A stretch of 64,000 nt of DNA from Candidatus Cacconaster stercorequi (GCA_018064925.1 JAGHUH010000013.1:1-64000); one strand, 5' to 3'. Counted from the stretch's first letter, positions 44,919-53,734 are shown. A program made the numbers and translations. The notes: generated by a model not told the origin, from the letters alone.

Positions 44919-45275
44919 TTATTTGGAGTTTGAGGTGGCTGTTTTGCAAATTGAAGTCAACAGACCCAGTAATTCGGCCAGATCTGCCTGCAGGCTGTCA
45001 CACTGATCCTGCGTGATATAGTCTGTGGCGCAAAGTAGTTTCAGCCAGTAATCTGTTTCGCTGGCCTCTTTCAGGGCAATGGCCATTTTAGACGCGAAAT
45101 CCGCCTTGCTCTGCCCACGTACACCCTCGGCAACATTGGCGCCGATGCTTGTGCCGCAGCGCAGGATCTGTTTGGACAGGACGTATTCCTGTTTCTGACT
45201 GACAAGGTACTTGTGTAAATTTACGATTCGGATGGCAAAAAGAAAGCTTTTATCCGCAATCACATTGTTTCCCAT
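44919..45275 (-). CDS. Four-helix-bundle protein (23S rRNA intervening-sequence type)
   Basis: 118 aa from the ATG at 45275 (GGAG upstream, 8 nt). The family motif is intact: DKSFLFAIRIVNLHKYL, EYVLSKQILRCGTSIGANV and FASKMAIALKEASETDYWLK. Such proteins are found in rRNA intervening sequences and as scattered genes; the function is not established. It lies between the two topoisomerase genes, flanked by AAATGC-type heptamers (CAAAATGCCAAATGCCAAAT). A truncated second copy is at 25171-25353. Confidence 0.85.
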   Translation of the reverse strand: MGNNVIADKSFLFAIRIVNLHKYLVSQKQEYVLSKQILRCGTSIGANVAEGVRGQSKADFASKMAIALKEASETDYWLKLLCATDYITQDQCDSLQADLAELLGLLTSICKTATSNSK

Positions 45276-45319
45276 CTGTCTGTTCTCCATTTTGCATTTG
45301 GCATTTGGCATTTTGCACT

Positions 45320-47308
45320 TTAACTCACATCGATCATGTCCATGTATTTGTAGCCGTTTTCGGCGATATAATCCTTGCGCCCCGTCAGATTGTCTCCCAG
45401 CAGCAGATCAAAGACCCGTGCAGTCTCCTCTGCGTCGGTGGGCAGCACTTTCACCAGGCGGCGGGTCTCGGGATTCATGGTGGTCATCCACATCATTTCG
45501 GGATCGTTTTCACCAAGACCCTTGGAGCGCTGAATGGTGTACTTTTTCCCCTCCAGCTTTTTGGCGATATCGGCCTTCTCCTTTTCGGAATAGGCAAACC
45601 ATGTCTTGTCCTTGCAGTTGATTTCGAACAGGGGCGTTTCTGCAATGTAGACATAGCCCTCCCGGATCAGCGTGGGACACAGGCGGTAGAGCATGGTGAG
45701 GATCAGCGTGCGGATCTGGAAGCCGTCCACATCGCCATCGGTGCAGATGACCACCTTGCTCCAACGCAGATTGCGGATGTCAAACTGGTTGAGATCCTTG
45801 ATGGCCTTGCTCTGCACCTCCACGCCGCAGCCCAGCACTTTCATCAGATCGGTGATGATGTCACTCTTGAAAATGCGAGAATAGTCGGCCTTGAGGCAGT
45901 TCAGAATTTTGCCGCGCACGGGCATCAAGCCCTGAAATTCGGCATCGCGGCTCTGCTTGCAGGCACCCAGAGCGGAGTCGCCCTCCACGATGTAGATCTC
46001 CCGGCGGGACACATCCTTGGTGCGGCAATCCACGAACTTCTGCACGCGGTTGGCGATGTCGATCTTCTCGGTGAGCTTTTTCTTCTGATTGACGCGGGTC
46101 TTTTCGGCGGTTTCGCGGCTGCGCTTGTTGATCAGCACCTGTGCGGCGATCTTCTCGGCGTCATCGTGGTTTTCGATGAAGTAGATCTCCATCCGCTCCC
46201 GCAGGAATTCCGACATGGCGTCCTGAATGAACTTGTTGGTGATGGACTTTTTGGTCTGATTTTCGTAGCTGGTCTGGGTGGAGAAGTTGTTGGAAATCAG
46301 AATGAGGCAGTCCTGCACATCGGCAAAGGTGATCTTTGCCTCATTCTTGAGATATTTGTTGTTCTCCCGCAGATATTTGTCAATGGCGCCCACCATGGCA
46401 AGGCGGGTGGCCTTTTCCGGGGAGCCGCCGTGCTCCAAAAAGCTGGAGTTGTGGTAATGTTCGCAGATGGCGGCGCGGTTACTGAAGCAGCAGGCCACGG
46501 AGAGCCGAACCTTGTACTCCTTTTTGTCGGCGCGGTCACGGCCCCGCCGCTCGGCCTCCCAGTAAACGGGGGCGGTCAGCGCATCCTCTCCCGCCAGCTC
46601 GGCGATGTAGTCCTGAATGCCGTTTTCGTAGAGGAAGTCCTCAGTCTCGAATTTGTTGGCGCTCACTTCATTGCGCAAACGGAAGGTAACGCCGGCATTG
46701 ACCACAGCCTGCCGCTTCATGGTGTCACGGTAGTAGTCCACAGGGATGGCAATGTCGGTGAATACATCCAGATCCGGCAGCCAGTGGATGCAGGTACCGG
46801 TCTTTTTCTTATTGGTGGTCATTTCCGCGGTTTGCAGCTCGCCCACGATCTCGCCGCGCTCAAAGTGCAGCTTGTATTCCTTGCCCTCCCGGCGGACGGT
46901 AACATCCATGTAGCGGGAAGAATACTGGGTGGCGCAGGAGCCCAGACCGTTCAGACCCAAGGAAAACTCATAGTTTTCGCTGTTCTCGTTGTCGTATTTG
47001 CCGCCGGCGTACAGCTCGCAGAACACCAGCTCCCAGTTGTAGCGACCTTCCTTTTCATTCCAGTCCACGGGGCAGCCGCGACCCATGTCCTCCACCTGAA
47101 TGGAGTGATCCAGATAGCGGGTCACGGTGATCAGCTTGCCGTGACCCTCCCGTGCCTCGTCAATGGAGTTAGACATGATCTCGAACACGGCGTGTTCGCA
47201 GCCGTCCAGTCCGTCGGAGCCGAAAATGACCCCCGGGCGCTTACGCACACGGTCAGCACCCTTCAGACTGGAAATACTTTCGTTGTTATATTCCTGTTTC
47301 TTCGCCAT
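45320..47308 (-). CDS. Divergent type IIA topoisomerase subunit B
   Basis: 662 aa. The GHKL ATPase has EHAVFEIMSNSIDEA and GRGCPVDWN, and the toprim domain has IVEGDSALGACKQSRDAEFQ and VICTDGDVDG. The EGDSA motif is followed by LGACKQSRD instead of the usual GGSAKQGRD, so it is a diverged member. It pairs with the subunit A gene at 42623-44863, from which it is separated by the four-helix-bundle gene. GGAGG precedes the start. DnaA-box-like sequences lie about 190-230 nt upstream. Confidence 0.9.
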   Translation of the reverse strand: MAKKQEYNNESISSLKGADRVRKRPGVIFGSDGLDGCEHAVFEIMSNSIDEAREGHGKLITVTRYLDHSIQVEDMGRGCPVDWNEKEGRYNWELVFCELYAGGKYDNENSENYEFSLGLNGLGSCATQYSSRYMDVTVRREGKEYKLHFERGEIVGELQTAEMTTNKKKTGTCIHWLPDLDVFTDIAIPVDYYRDTMKRQAVVNAGVTFRLRNEVSANKFETEDFLYENGIQDYIAELAGEDALTAPVYWEAERRGRDRADKKEYKVRLSVACCFSNRAAICEHYHNSSFLEHGGSPEKATRLAMVGAIDKYLRENNKYLKNEAKITFADVQDCLILISNNFSTQTSYENQTKKSITNKFIQDAMSEFLRERMEIYFIENHDDAEKIAAQVLINKRSRETAEKTRVNQKKKLTEKIDIANRVQKFVDCRTKDVSRREIYIVEGDSALGACKQSRDAEFQGLMPVRGKILNCLKADYSRIFKSDIITDLMKVLGCGVEVQSKAIKDLNQFDIRNLRWSKVVICTDGDVDGFQIRTLILTMLYRLCPTLIREGYVYIAETPLFEINCKDKTWFAYSEKEKADIAKKLEGKKYTIQRSKGLGENDPEMMWMTTMNPETRRLVKVLPTDAEETARVFDLLLGDNLTGRKDYIAENGYKYMDMIDVS

Positions 47309-47494
47309 AGTTTCCTCCAGCGATGGTAAAATGAAATCATAATTGCTTTATTGTAGCGTATTTTTTCCCATCTGGCAAGTACCGCCGGTAGCTTCCGACG
47401 GAATAATAGGACGCCTGACAAAAATACTCGTATAGAGAAAAAAGATGCAAGGTTTCCGTAAAAAATAACACGGTGACAACCGGTACAACACTTG

Positions 47495-47535
47495 TTATCA
47501 CAAGGTTTTGCACACTTTCCACAGAGTTTTCCACA
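47495..47535 (+). promoter_or_regulatory. Cluster of DnaA-box-like 9-mers
   Basis: TTATCACAA, CTTTCCACA and TTTTCCACA lie within 41 bp, followed by AT-rich DNA. Two match DnaA boxes at 8 or 7 of 9 positions. Their place upstream of a topoisomerase gene suggests a possible DnaA-linked promoter. No dnaA or dnaN gene is nearby. Confidence 0.3.
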
Positions 47536-47621
47536 GGATTATGTAAACATATAATTATTAAAAATCTGCCGAAAAAATCAAATTTACAGAATAGCATTGT
47601 AGAATACGGCATAGGGGCGCG

Positions 47622-47652
47622 AAAAAAGGCCCCACCCGTTTGGGGCGGGTGA
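47622..47652 (-). terminator. Terminator of the spoVAC unit
   Basis: CACCCG/CGGGTG stem on the minus strand followed by a GGGGCC segment and T6. Confidence 0.55.
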
Positions 47653-47682
47653 GAACCTTTCCGCGGTTAAATTTTCACCCTG

Positions 47683-47826
47683 TCAGCTCCAGTCGCCGGA
47701 AACGCCGTCAGGCGCCTGTGCTCCGTCATCGGACACGCTGTTCTCCGCGCTGCGCTCCCAGGGGCGACCGTCAAACCCGGTTTCCACCGGCGCCGGCTCA
47801 TCTTTCCTGCGCTTTTTCTTCGCCAT
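47683..47826 (-). CDS. Small basic protein downstream of spoVAC
   Basis: 47 aa, too short for the track. MAKKKRRKDEPAPVE is basic, and the rest is Asp/Gly/Ser-rich (DDGAQAPDGVSGDWS). AAGGGGG precedes the start, 14 nt after the spoVAC stop. It may be a small sporulation protein, but this is a guess from position. Confidence 0.5.
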   Translation of the reverse strand: MAKKKRRKDEPAPVETGFDGRPWERSAENSVSDDGAQAPDGVSGDWS

Positions 47827-47840
47827 GTGCCATCACCCCC

Positions 47841-48296
47841 TTACAGCTTCTGCGTCAGCCATAATATTACGCCGTATACCACGCTGGCCGCTGTGCCGAA
47901 TACGATCACCGGCCCGGCAATGGTGAACATCTTTACGGCGGTGCCGGTGATAATGCCTTCGGCTTTGAAGTCAATGGCCGGCGATACCACGGAGTTGGCA
48001 AAGCCCGTGATGGGCACCAGCGTACCGGCGCCGGCATACCGTGCCAGCTTGTGGTAAAGTCCCAGCGCCGTAAACACCGCCGATAAAAACACCATGCTCA
48101 CCGAGGTAGCCGTGCCGGCATCCTCCGTGTTCAATCCCAATGCGGAAAAGCCGTTGGAGATCAACTGTCCCACAACGCAGATCAGGCCGCCGATAACAAA
48201 TGCCAGCGCCGTATTCTTCCACAAAGGGGATTTTTCCTGCTTTTTCTTCACATATTCCTGATACTCCCGGGGAGTCAGATCCATCGCTCGCCACAT
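47841..48296 (-). CDS. spoVAC: Stage V sporulation protein AC
   Basis: 151 aa from the ATG at 48296 (GAGGG 6 nt upstream; an alternative is 48284). SpoVAC is an inner-membrane protein of the spore needed for dipicolinic-acid movement. Several transmembrane helices (FVIGGLICVVGQLISNGFSA, TVRS-like VPITGFANSVVSPAIDFKAE) and the C-terminal AAsVVYGVILWL are in the SpoVAC family. Other spoVA genes are not in the window. A promoter of the forespore type is possible (48308-48336). Confidence 0.85.
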   Translation of the reverse strand: MWRAMDLTPREYQEYVKKKQEKSPLWKNTALAFVIGGLICVVGQLISNGFSALGLNTEDAGTATSVSMVFLSAVFTALGLYHKLARYAGAGTLVPITGFANSVVSPAIDFKAEGIITGTAVKMFTIAGPVIVFGTAASVVYGVILWLTQKL

Positions 48297-48307
48297 CCTT
48301 TCCCTCG

Positions 48308-48336
48308 TAGTGTGCCGCGGCGGAGAAAAAGTATAC
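48308..48336 (-). promoter_or_regulatory. Possible forespore-sigma promoter of spoVAC
   Basis: On the minus strand GTATA, a 17-nt spacer and CACACTA resemble the sigma-G type -35/-10. Judged from pattern only. Confidence 0.35.
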
Positions 48337-48342
48337 ACCGTC

Positions 48343-48371
48343 TTGCCAAACGGGCGAAAAACGAATATACT
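48343..48371 (+). promoter_or_regulatory. Promoter of hemW
   Basis: TTGCCA, a 17-nt spacer and TATACT, about 33 nt upstream of the hemW start. Confidence 0.65.
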
Positions 48372-48404
48372 GAAACCGAATTTGAAGCAAATTCGGAGGC
48401 GGCT

Positions 48405-49610
48405 ATGCACAAACAAACCATAAAAAAGGACAGACCGCTGGGTCTGTATATCCATATTCCGTTCTGCCGAGCCAAGTGCGCCTACTGCGATTTCTATTCT
48501 CTGCCCCATAGCGAGGAAAAGATGGACGCATATGCGGCTGCTCTGGAAAAGCACTTGCTGGAGGTGGCGCCCCGGGCATCGTGTCATACGGTGGATACCG
48601 TGTATTTCGGCGGCGGTACGCCCAGCTATTTCGGCGAAAAGCGGCTGACGCATCTGCTGAAGGTCATCAAAAAGCATTACCGGGTGAAAAGTGATGCCGA
48701 GATCACGCTGGAGGCCAACCCCGACAGTGCCGGGGACTGGCACACTCTGCGCACCCTGCGGCGCACCGGATTTAACCGCATTTCGTTGGGAGTGCAATCC
48801 TCGGATGACGCGCTGCTGCAGCACATCGGGCGCATTCACACATGGGCGCAGGTGCAGCAGGCGGTGGAGGCCGCGAAAAAGGCAAAGATCGAAAATCTGA
48901 GTTTGGATCTCATCTACGGCCTGCCGGGGCAAACAATGGAACTGTGGGAAAAGACATTGGGAGACGCGGTGGATTTGCAGCCCAAGCACCTGAGCTGTTA
49001 CGGATTGAAGGTGGAGGAGGGTACGCCGCTGTATCTGCGCCGAGCGCAGGAGGATCTGCCGGATGACGAGCTGCAGGCGGATATGTACCTGTACGCTGTG
49101 GAATTTTTGCGGCAAAACGGCTATGAGCAGTATGAGATCTCCAATTTTGCCAGACCCGGTTATGCCTCCCGCCACAATCTGAAATACTGGACGCTGGGGG
49201 AATATGCGGGCTTCGGCCCCGGCGCCCACTCCGATTTCGGCGGTGTGCGCTATGGGTACACCCGGGATCTGGACAGCTACATCGCCGGCGAGCTGAAGCT
49301 GTCGGAGTCGGAGGAAATTCCGCCCATGGAGCGGGACATGGAATACATCATGCTGCGTCTGCGCACCGATCTGGGGTTAGATCCCCGGGAGTTTGAAAAT
49401 CTGTTCCGTGAGCGGTTTGCGCCGCTGGAGGCTCTGCTGCAAACATATCAGGAGCACGCGCTGGCCTGTTGGGAGGACGGGCGCTGGCATCTGACGCCCA
49501 GAGGGTATCTGGTATCTAACCAGATCATCGGCGCGCTGCAGGACGAGCTGGCCCTGGCGAAAGCGCACCGCATAGCGGAAGCGGCCCGGGGCAATTACCG
49601 TATCGTGTAA
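48405..49610 (+). CDS. hemW: Radical SAM heme chaperone/coproporphyrinogen oxidase-like HemW
   Basis: 401 aa from the ATG at 48405 (GGAGG upstream). The radical-SAM motif is CRAKCAYCDFYS, followed by VYFGGGTPSYF and ISLGVQSSDDALL, then the HemN C-terminal domain. HemW binds heme and inserts it into targets such as respiratory enzymes. The longer ORF start is within the promoter region, so it was rejected. Confidence 0.93.
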   Translation: MHKQTIKKDRPLGLYIHIPFCRAKCAYCDFYSLPHSEEKMDAYAAALEKHLLEVAPRASCHTVDTVYFGGGTPSYFGEKRLTHLLKVIKKHYRVKSDAEITLEANPDSAGDWHTLRTLRRTGFNRISLGVQSSDDALLQHIGRIHTWAQVQQAVEAAKKAKIENLSLDLIYGLPGQTMELWEKTLGDAVDLQPKHLSCYGLKVEEGTPLYLRRAQEDLPDDELQADMYLYAVEFLRQNGYEQYEISNFARPGYASRHNLKYWTLGEYAGFGPGAHSDFGGVRYGYTRDLDSYIAGELKLSESEEIPPMERDMEYIMLRLRTDLGLDPREFENLFRERFAPLEALLQTYQEHALACWEDGRWHLTPRGYLVSNQIIGALQDELALAKAHRIAEAARGNYRIV

Positions 49611-49613
49611 AAA

Positions 49614-49648
49614 AGAAAAAAGCGACCCTCGGCAGGGTCGCTTTTCTT
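49614..49648. terminator. Bidirectional terminator between hemW and the MgtC gene
   Basis: AAAAGCGACCCT, loop CGGC, AGGGTCGCTTTT. Confidence 0.9.
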
Positions 49649-49665
49649 ATGCCTTGCAGCGCTGA

Positions 49666-50358
49666 TTATACCGCAATGCGGCGGATGCCGGGGCAGTCCC
49701 GCAGAAGCGTCAGCGCCTCCTCTGTGGTAATGGGTTCCTCCAACCGCACGATCATGGCAATGGTGACGGCGCCGTCTTCGCAGGTAATGTTGCTGCTTTC
49801 AATGCGCCCGTCATGGCGGTCGATCAGCGCCTGCACGGCATCATGCAGCATGGGCGTGTCCGCCATGCATACGGTGATATCCTGCAGCAAGGTGGCATCG
49901 TTTCCCACGGGGAAGCGGTGCAGCACCACCTGGATGAACACCAGCATACCGGTTTCGATAAGACCTACCCAGTACAGCCCCGCGCCGATGGCCAGACCCA
50001 CAGCGGCGGTGGCCCACATACCGGCGGCGGTGGTCAGTCCCTTGATCCCGGTGTCGTCCTTAAAAATGACACCCGCGCCGATGAAAGAGATACCGCCCAC
50101 CACCTGCGCGGCCAGACGGGCGGGATCGCCGGAATTGGCCATGTCAGCAAAGGCGTATTTGGACAGGATCATAAAAGCGGCGGCGGTGCAGGCGATGATG
50201 CAATGGGTGCGTGTCCCGGCCTCCTTTTGCCGCCGAGTGCGCTCCAGGCCGATGATCACGCCCAGTATACCGGACAGCACAATGCGGATCAGAAACTCCA
50301 GATTGTCGTATAGTGTCAGCGGGGATTCCCGCACAAAGTCGGTCAGCGAAGTCAGCAT
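49666..50358 (-). CDS. MgtC/SapB-family membrane protein
   Basis: 230 aa. Four transmembrane helices with GILGVIIGLERTRRQKEAGTRTH and VVGGISFIGAGVIFKDDTG are typical of MgtC, and the C-terminal ACT-like domain (CMADTPMLHDAVQALI) is present. MgtC proteins act in magnesium limitation and ATP-synthase regulation. GGAGG precedes the start. Confidence 0.9.
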   Translation of the reverse strand: MLTSLTDFVRESPLTLYDNLEFLIRIVLSGILGVIIGLERTRRQKEAGTRTHCIIACTAAAFMILSKYAFADMANSGDPARLAAQVVGGISFIGAGVIFKDDTGIKGLTTAAGMWATAAVGLAIGAGLYWVGLIETGMLVFIQVVLHRFPVGNDATLLQDITVCMADTPMLHDAVQALIDRHDGRIESSNITCEDGAVTIAMIVRLEEPITTEEALTLLRDCPGIRRIAV

Positions 50359-50381
50359 GGAAACACCTCCGTTGTTTTGTA

Positions 50382-51251
50382 TCAGACCCCCGTCAGATCA
50401 AAGGGCGGGGTATATTCCTCTTTTGCTGCGGTGCGTTCCTGGGTAAAGCCGTCCACGATGCCGCAGTTTTCCATATAGGCCACGGCGGCGCGGTATTCGC
50501 TGCGCGTTACATGGCGCGCAAGCGCTCCCTGTGCCCCGGGCTGGGGCGTATACTGTGCCATCAGGGAGAACAGCACCTCGCCGGGGCGGAATGTCCGCGC
50601 CACCCAGTCGATGCACTGCTTGGTGTTCTCCAGTTGTCCCGGCAGTACCAGATGCCGGATGACGGTGCCCTGCACCAGAAGCCCGTCCTCTATCACATAG
50701 GGGCCGGTCTGCCGCACCATTTCCCGGATGGCGGCGGTGGCGGTGTCGAAATAATCCGGCGCGGCGGACAGCCGTCGGGCAAGGTCGCTGTCGGCATATT
50801 TCAGGTCGGGCAGATAAATTTGCACCTTCCCCTCCAGCGTTTTCAGCGTTTCCACCCGCTCATAGCCGCCGCAGTTATAGACCACCGGCACCGGAAGCGG
50901 CGGAGTCAGCGCCGGCAGGATCCACGGCAGGAAGTGGGTGGGCGTTACCAGATTGATGTTGTGTGCGCCCTGTGCGATGAGGGCGTCAAAGATCTCCCGC
51001 AGACGCGCCGGAGAAATGGGTTTTCCGAAACCGTCGGCGGAGATCTCATGGTTTTGGCAATAGACGCATCGCAGCGTGCAGCCGGAGAAAAAGACCGTAC
51101 CGGAACCGTTGGTGCCGGAGATCACCGGCTCTTCCCACTGATGCAGCGCCGCCCGCGCCACACGCAGACCGGCGGGCATGGCACAAAAGCCGTGACCGTC
51201 TGTTTCCGTGCGCACCGCGCCGCACCGGCGGGGACAGAGATGACAGATCAT
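50382..51251 (-). CDS. Radical SAM protein, pyruvate-formate-lyase-activating-like
   Basis: 289 aa. The N-terminal Cys cluster MICHLCPRRCGAV and the radical-SAM motif SGCTLRCVYCQNHEIS are clear, and the body fits COG1313-type activating enzymes. It starts as an ATGA overlap with the tdk stop, so is coupled to it. The target protein is unknown. Confidence 0.85.
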   Translation of the reverse strand: MICHLCPRRCGAVRTETDGHGFCAMPAGLRVARAALHQWEEPVISGTNGSGTVFFSGCTLRCVYCQNHEISADGFGKPISPARLREIFDALIAQGAHNINLVTPTHFLPWILPALTPPLPVPVVYNCGGYERVETLKTLEGKVQIYLPDLKYADSDLARRLSAAPDYFDTATAAIREMVRQTGPYVIEDGLLVQGTVIRHLVLPGQLENTKQCIDWVARTFRPGEVLFSLMAQYTPQPGAQGALARHVTRSEYRAAVAYMENCGIVDGFTQERTAAKEEYTPPFDLTGV

Positions 51252-51835
51252 ACCTTGCTGATGTCAAAATCGGGGCCCAGATCGCCGCTCATCCAATGGC
51301 GGCGGCACAGGCCGATGTATTGGTCGTTGGCGCCGATGACCACCTGCGCACCCTCCTTTACCACATGACCGTGCTCGTCAAATCGGGCATTAAAGGCGGC
51401 CTTTTTGCCGCACCAGCAAATGGTCTTGACCTCCTCCAGCTTGTCGGCCAGCACCAGCAGATGGTAGCTGCCGGGGAACAGCTCGCCGCGGAAGTCCGCC
51501 CGCAGGCCGTAGCAGATCACCGGGATGCCGCAGTCATCCACCAGATGCACCAGATAGTAGACCTCGTCTTTGGTCAGGAACTGTGCCTCGTCGATGATGA
51601 TGCAGGCGTATTTTTGCAGCTCCTCATCGGGCATCTGCTGCATCTCATGGAAATAGACGCACGGATGGGTCAGGCCGATGCGGGAGCGCACCATGTGGTC
51701 GCCGTCCCGTGTGTCCATCTGGGGCTTCACCAGCAGGGTGTTCTGTCCCCGTTCTTCGTAGTTAAAGCGTGCCATCAGGGCGTTGGCGGTCTTGCTGGAG
51801 CCCATGGCGCCGTATTTAAAGTATAACTGAGCCAT
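51248..51835 (-). CDS. tdk: Thymidine kinase
   Basis: 195 aa, type II. P-loop YGAMGSSKTANAL, IIIDEAQFLTKD, YGLRADFRGELF (lasso) and a zinc site (ICWCGKKAAF, CRRH). It phosphorylates salvaged thymidine. It overlaps the mutY stop by 20 nt and lies before the radical SAM gene. Confidence 0.95.
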   Translation of the reverse strand: MAQLYFKYGAMGSSKTANALMARFNYEERGQNTLLVKPQMDTRDGDHMVRSRIGLTHPCVYFHEMQQMPDEELQKYACIIIDEAQFLTKDEVYYLVHLVDDCGIPVICYGLRADFRGELFPGSYHLLVLADKLEEVKTICWCGKKAAFNARFDEHGHVVKEGAQVVIGANDQYIGLCRRHWMSGDLGPDFDISKV

Positions 51836-52892
51836 TTTCTTCGATCTCCCTTGTCAGTTTCTCAAAGGCGGAGGGCACCGCCCTCTGCCGGCGTGTTTCT
51901 GCATCGGCCCATATCCAATCGGTGGGGCCATCACCGCGAATTTGCAGGATATATCCCCGCATTTCCCAGCGGATGTGGGTAAATTCGTGCTTAAAGGATA
52001 TGGTTTTGATCCATTGGTGGGGCGTAAGTCCCCATTGTGCCACCTGCGTCGCGGCGGCAGACTCGTCCAGTATGCCCTCCACATGGGGGTATTCCCAGAG
52101 CCCGGCCAACAGCCCCTCGTCGGGTCGCTGACGCAGTGCGACCTCCCCGCCGCGCAGGAGCAGGAACACGGTCTTTTTCTCCACGCGTCTGGCCTTTTTC
52201 TTCTGCCGCACGGGAAGCTCCCGTTGACAGCCCAGCGCGGATGCCTGACAGAAGGTCTGCGCCGGACATTCCTCGCAAAGCGGCGCGCCGTTGGGCAGAC
52301 AGACCATGGCGCCTAAATCCATCAGCGCCTGATTGTATGCGCCGCATCGCTCCTGCGGCATGGCCTCCGCCATGGCATCACGGAACAGCTTGCGATTTTT
52401 GGTATCCAGTATGTCCAGCCGGCTGCCGGTCATGCGGGCGGCTACCCGCAGCACATTGCCATCCACCGCCGGCACACGCTGCTGAAACGCAATGGAAGCA
52501 ATGGCACCGGCGGTATAGTCGCCGATGCCCGGCAGGGTCAGCAGCTTTTCGTAGCTGTCGGGGAACTGACCGCCGTATTGCGCCACAATGACCTGCGCCG
52601 CCTTCTGCAGATTGCGGGCGCGGCTGTAATACCCCAGTCCCTCCCACAGCTTCATCAGTTGCTCCGGGTCGGCGTCGGCCAGATCCTGCACCGTGGGGAA
52701 CGCAGCCATAAACCGCTGAAAATAGGGGATCACCGCGCTGACACGGGTCTGCTGCAGCATGATCTCCGATACCCAGGTACGGTAGGCGCTGACCTCCTCC
52801 CGCCACGGCAGATGCCGCCGGTGCTCGTCATACCATCGCAGCAGCGGCGCGGACAGTTGATTGAGTTTCTCCTGATGTTCCATGTGACTCAT
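51816..52892 (-). CDS. mutY: A/G-specific adenine glycosylase MutY
   Basis: 358 aa from the ATG at 52892, which overlaps the stop of the upstream gene as ATGA. MutY removes A paired with 8-oxoG. HhH motif LPGIGDYTAGAIASIAF, Glu and catalytic Asp nearby (VDGNVLRV), 4Fe-4S ligands in MVCLPNGAPLCEECPAQTFC, and a C-terminal MutT-like domain (KKTVFLLLRGGEVALRQRPD). Confidence 0.96.
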   Translation of the reverse strand: MSHMEHQEKLNQLSAPLLRWYDEHRRHLPWREEVSAYRTWVSEIMLQQTRVSAVIPYFQRFMAAFPTVQDLADADPEQLMKLWEGLGYYSRARNLQKAAQVIVAQYGGQFPDSYEKLLTLPGIGDYTAGAIASIAFQQRVPAVDGNVLRVAARMTGSRLDILDTKNRKLFRDAMAEAMPQERCGAYNQALMDLGAMVCLPNGAPLCEECPAQTFCQASALGCQRELPVRQKKKARRVEKKTVFLLLRGGEVALRQRPDEGLLAGLWEYPHVEGILDESAAATQVAQWGLTPHQWIKTISFKHEFTHIRWEMRGYILQIRGDGPTDWIWADAETRRQRAVPSAFEKLTREIEENGSVIL

Positions 52893-53734
52893 TTTGAAAA
52901 TCGGCTGGCATAGCCGCAGCGGCGGCATAGCGCTTCGGTGGGCTGGCGGCGGGCAAAGCCATCACGCATGGCGGCGGCACGGGGCGCGGACAAAATGTCG
53001 CACAGCTCCTGCGAAAAGAGATTGCCCAGCGGGATATTCCCCTCTCCGTCCAGACAGCAGGGCACCACAGTGCCATCGCACAAAACGGCGATCTGTTGGC
53101 GCAGGCCGTGGCAGAACTGCACGCCGGCCTCCGGCGCCTCCGGATCCGGCCAGTCAAACTTTTCAGCACGCTCCAGAAAGATCCGTGGCCGCAAGGTACG
53201 GTTTCCGCGTCGGTCGGTGGGGAGATTTTTGATATCGTATTGTATTTTTTCGGACAAATAGTACAGTATGTTATCATTTTGGGCATCCAAACCGCCGTCA
53301 TTCCACAGTCGCAGCGCGCACAGCACGCCATTTGCGGAAAGGGCAAGGCAGCTTTGCCACACCCCGTCCAGATAGTCAGTCAGGGAGATTTGGCTGTCGT
53401 TGGCCTCGAAGCTGTGGAGCGATACACTGATCTTGTGCAGCGCCGAGGCGTGCAGCAGTGTGTCGAGCTGCTGGGGCAGCAGGGTGCCGTTGGTAGTCAG
53501 GCACACACGGAAGCCCAATTCGCCGGCAATGTTCAGCAGTTGGGGCAGTGCAGGATGCAGCAGCGGCTCGCCCAGCACATGGAAATAGAGGTAGTCGGTG
53601 TGCCCGCGCAGCTTCTGCGCCAGCGTGCGGAATTCCTCCGCCGTCATAAAGCGTGCTTGTCGCCTTGTGCCGGGGCAGAAGGAACAGCGCAGATTGCACA
53701 CATTGGTGATCTCGATGTAGGCTCGTTTCAACAC
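52889..53734 (-). CDS. Radical SAM/SPASM protein
   Basis: 281 aa from a GTG at 53734 with GGAGG 8 nt upstream; the track start is 21 codons earlier and has no such site. Motif NVCNLRCSFCPGTRRQ holds the SAM cluster, and Cys-rich AVLCDGTVVPCCLDGEG and CRRCGYA are SPASM-type clusters. The family modifies peptides or cofactors; the substrate here is unknown. It is translationally coupled to mutY. Confidence 0.85.
   Translation of the reverse strand: MLKRAYIEITNVCNLRCSFCPGTRRQARFMTAEEFRTLAQKLRGHTDYLYFHVLGEPLLHPALPQLLNIAGELGFRVCLTTNGTLLPQQLDTLLHASALHKISVSLHSFEANDSQISLTDYLDGVWQSCLALSANGVLCALRLWNDGGLDAQNDNILYYLSEKIQYDIKNLPTDRRGNRTLRPRIFLERAEKFDWPDPEAPEAGVQFCHGLRQQIAVLCDGTVVPCCLDGEGNIPLGNLFSQELCDILSAPRAAAMRDGFARRQPTEALCRRCGYASRFSK

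Larger units (their letters stand above)
47309..47682. other. Intergenic region upstream of the topoisomerase B gene
   Basis: The region contains the DnaA-box-like cluster at 47495-47535, an AT-rich stretch (TAAACATATAATTATTAAAA) at 47544-47563, and the terminator of the spoVAC unit. The track's 91-aa ORF here has no ribosome binding site and looks random. Confidence 0.5.

Noticed and set aside
47490-47570. DnaA boxes considered as the chromosome origin
   Set aside because: No dnaA, dnaN, recF or rpmH gene is nearby and the boxes are few and imperfect.
47337-47612. 91-aa ORF upstream of the topoisomerase B gene
   Set aside because: It lies in an AT-rich regulatory region, has no ribosome binding site and no domain.
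47841-49229. 462-aa minus ORF
   Set aside because: Only its C-terminal 151 residues are real (spoVAC). The rest is the antisense frame of hemW.
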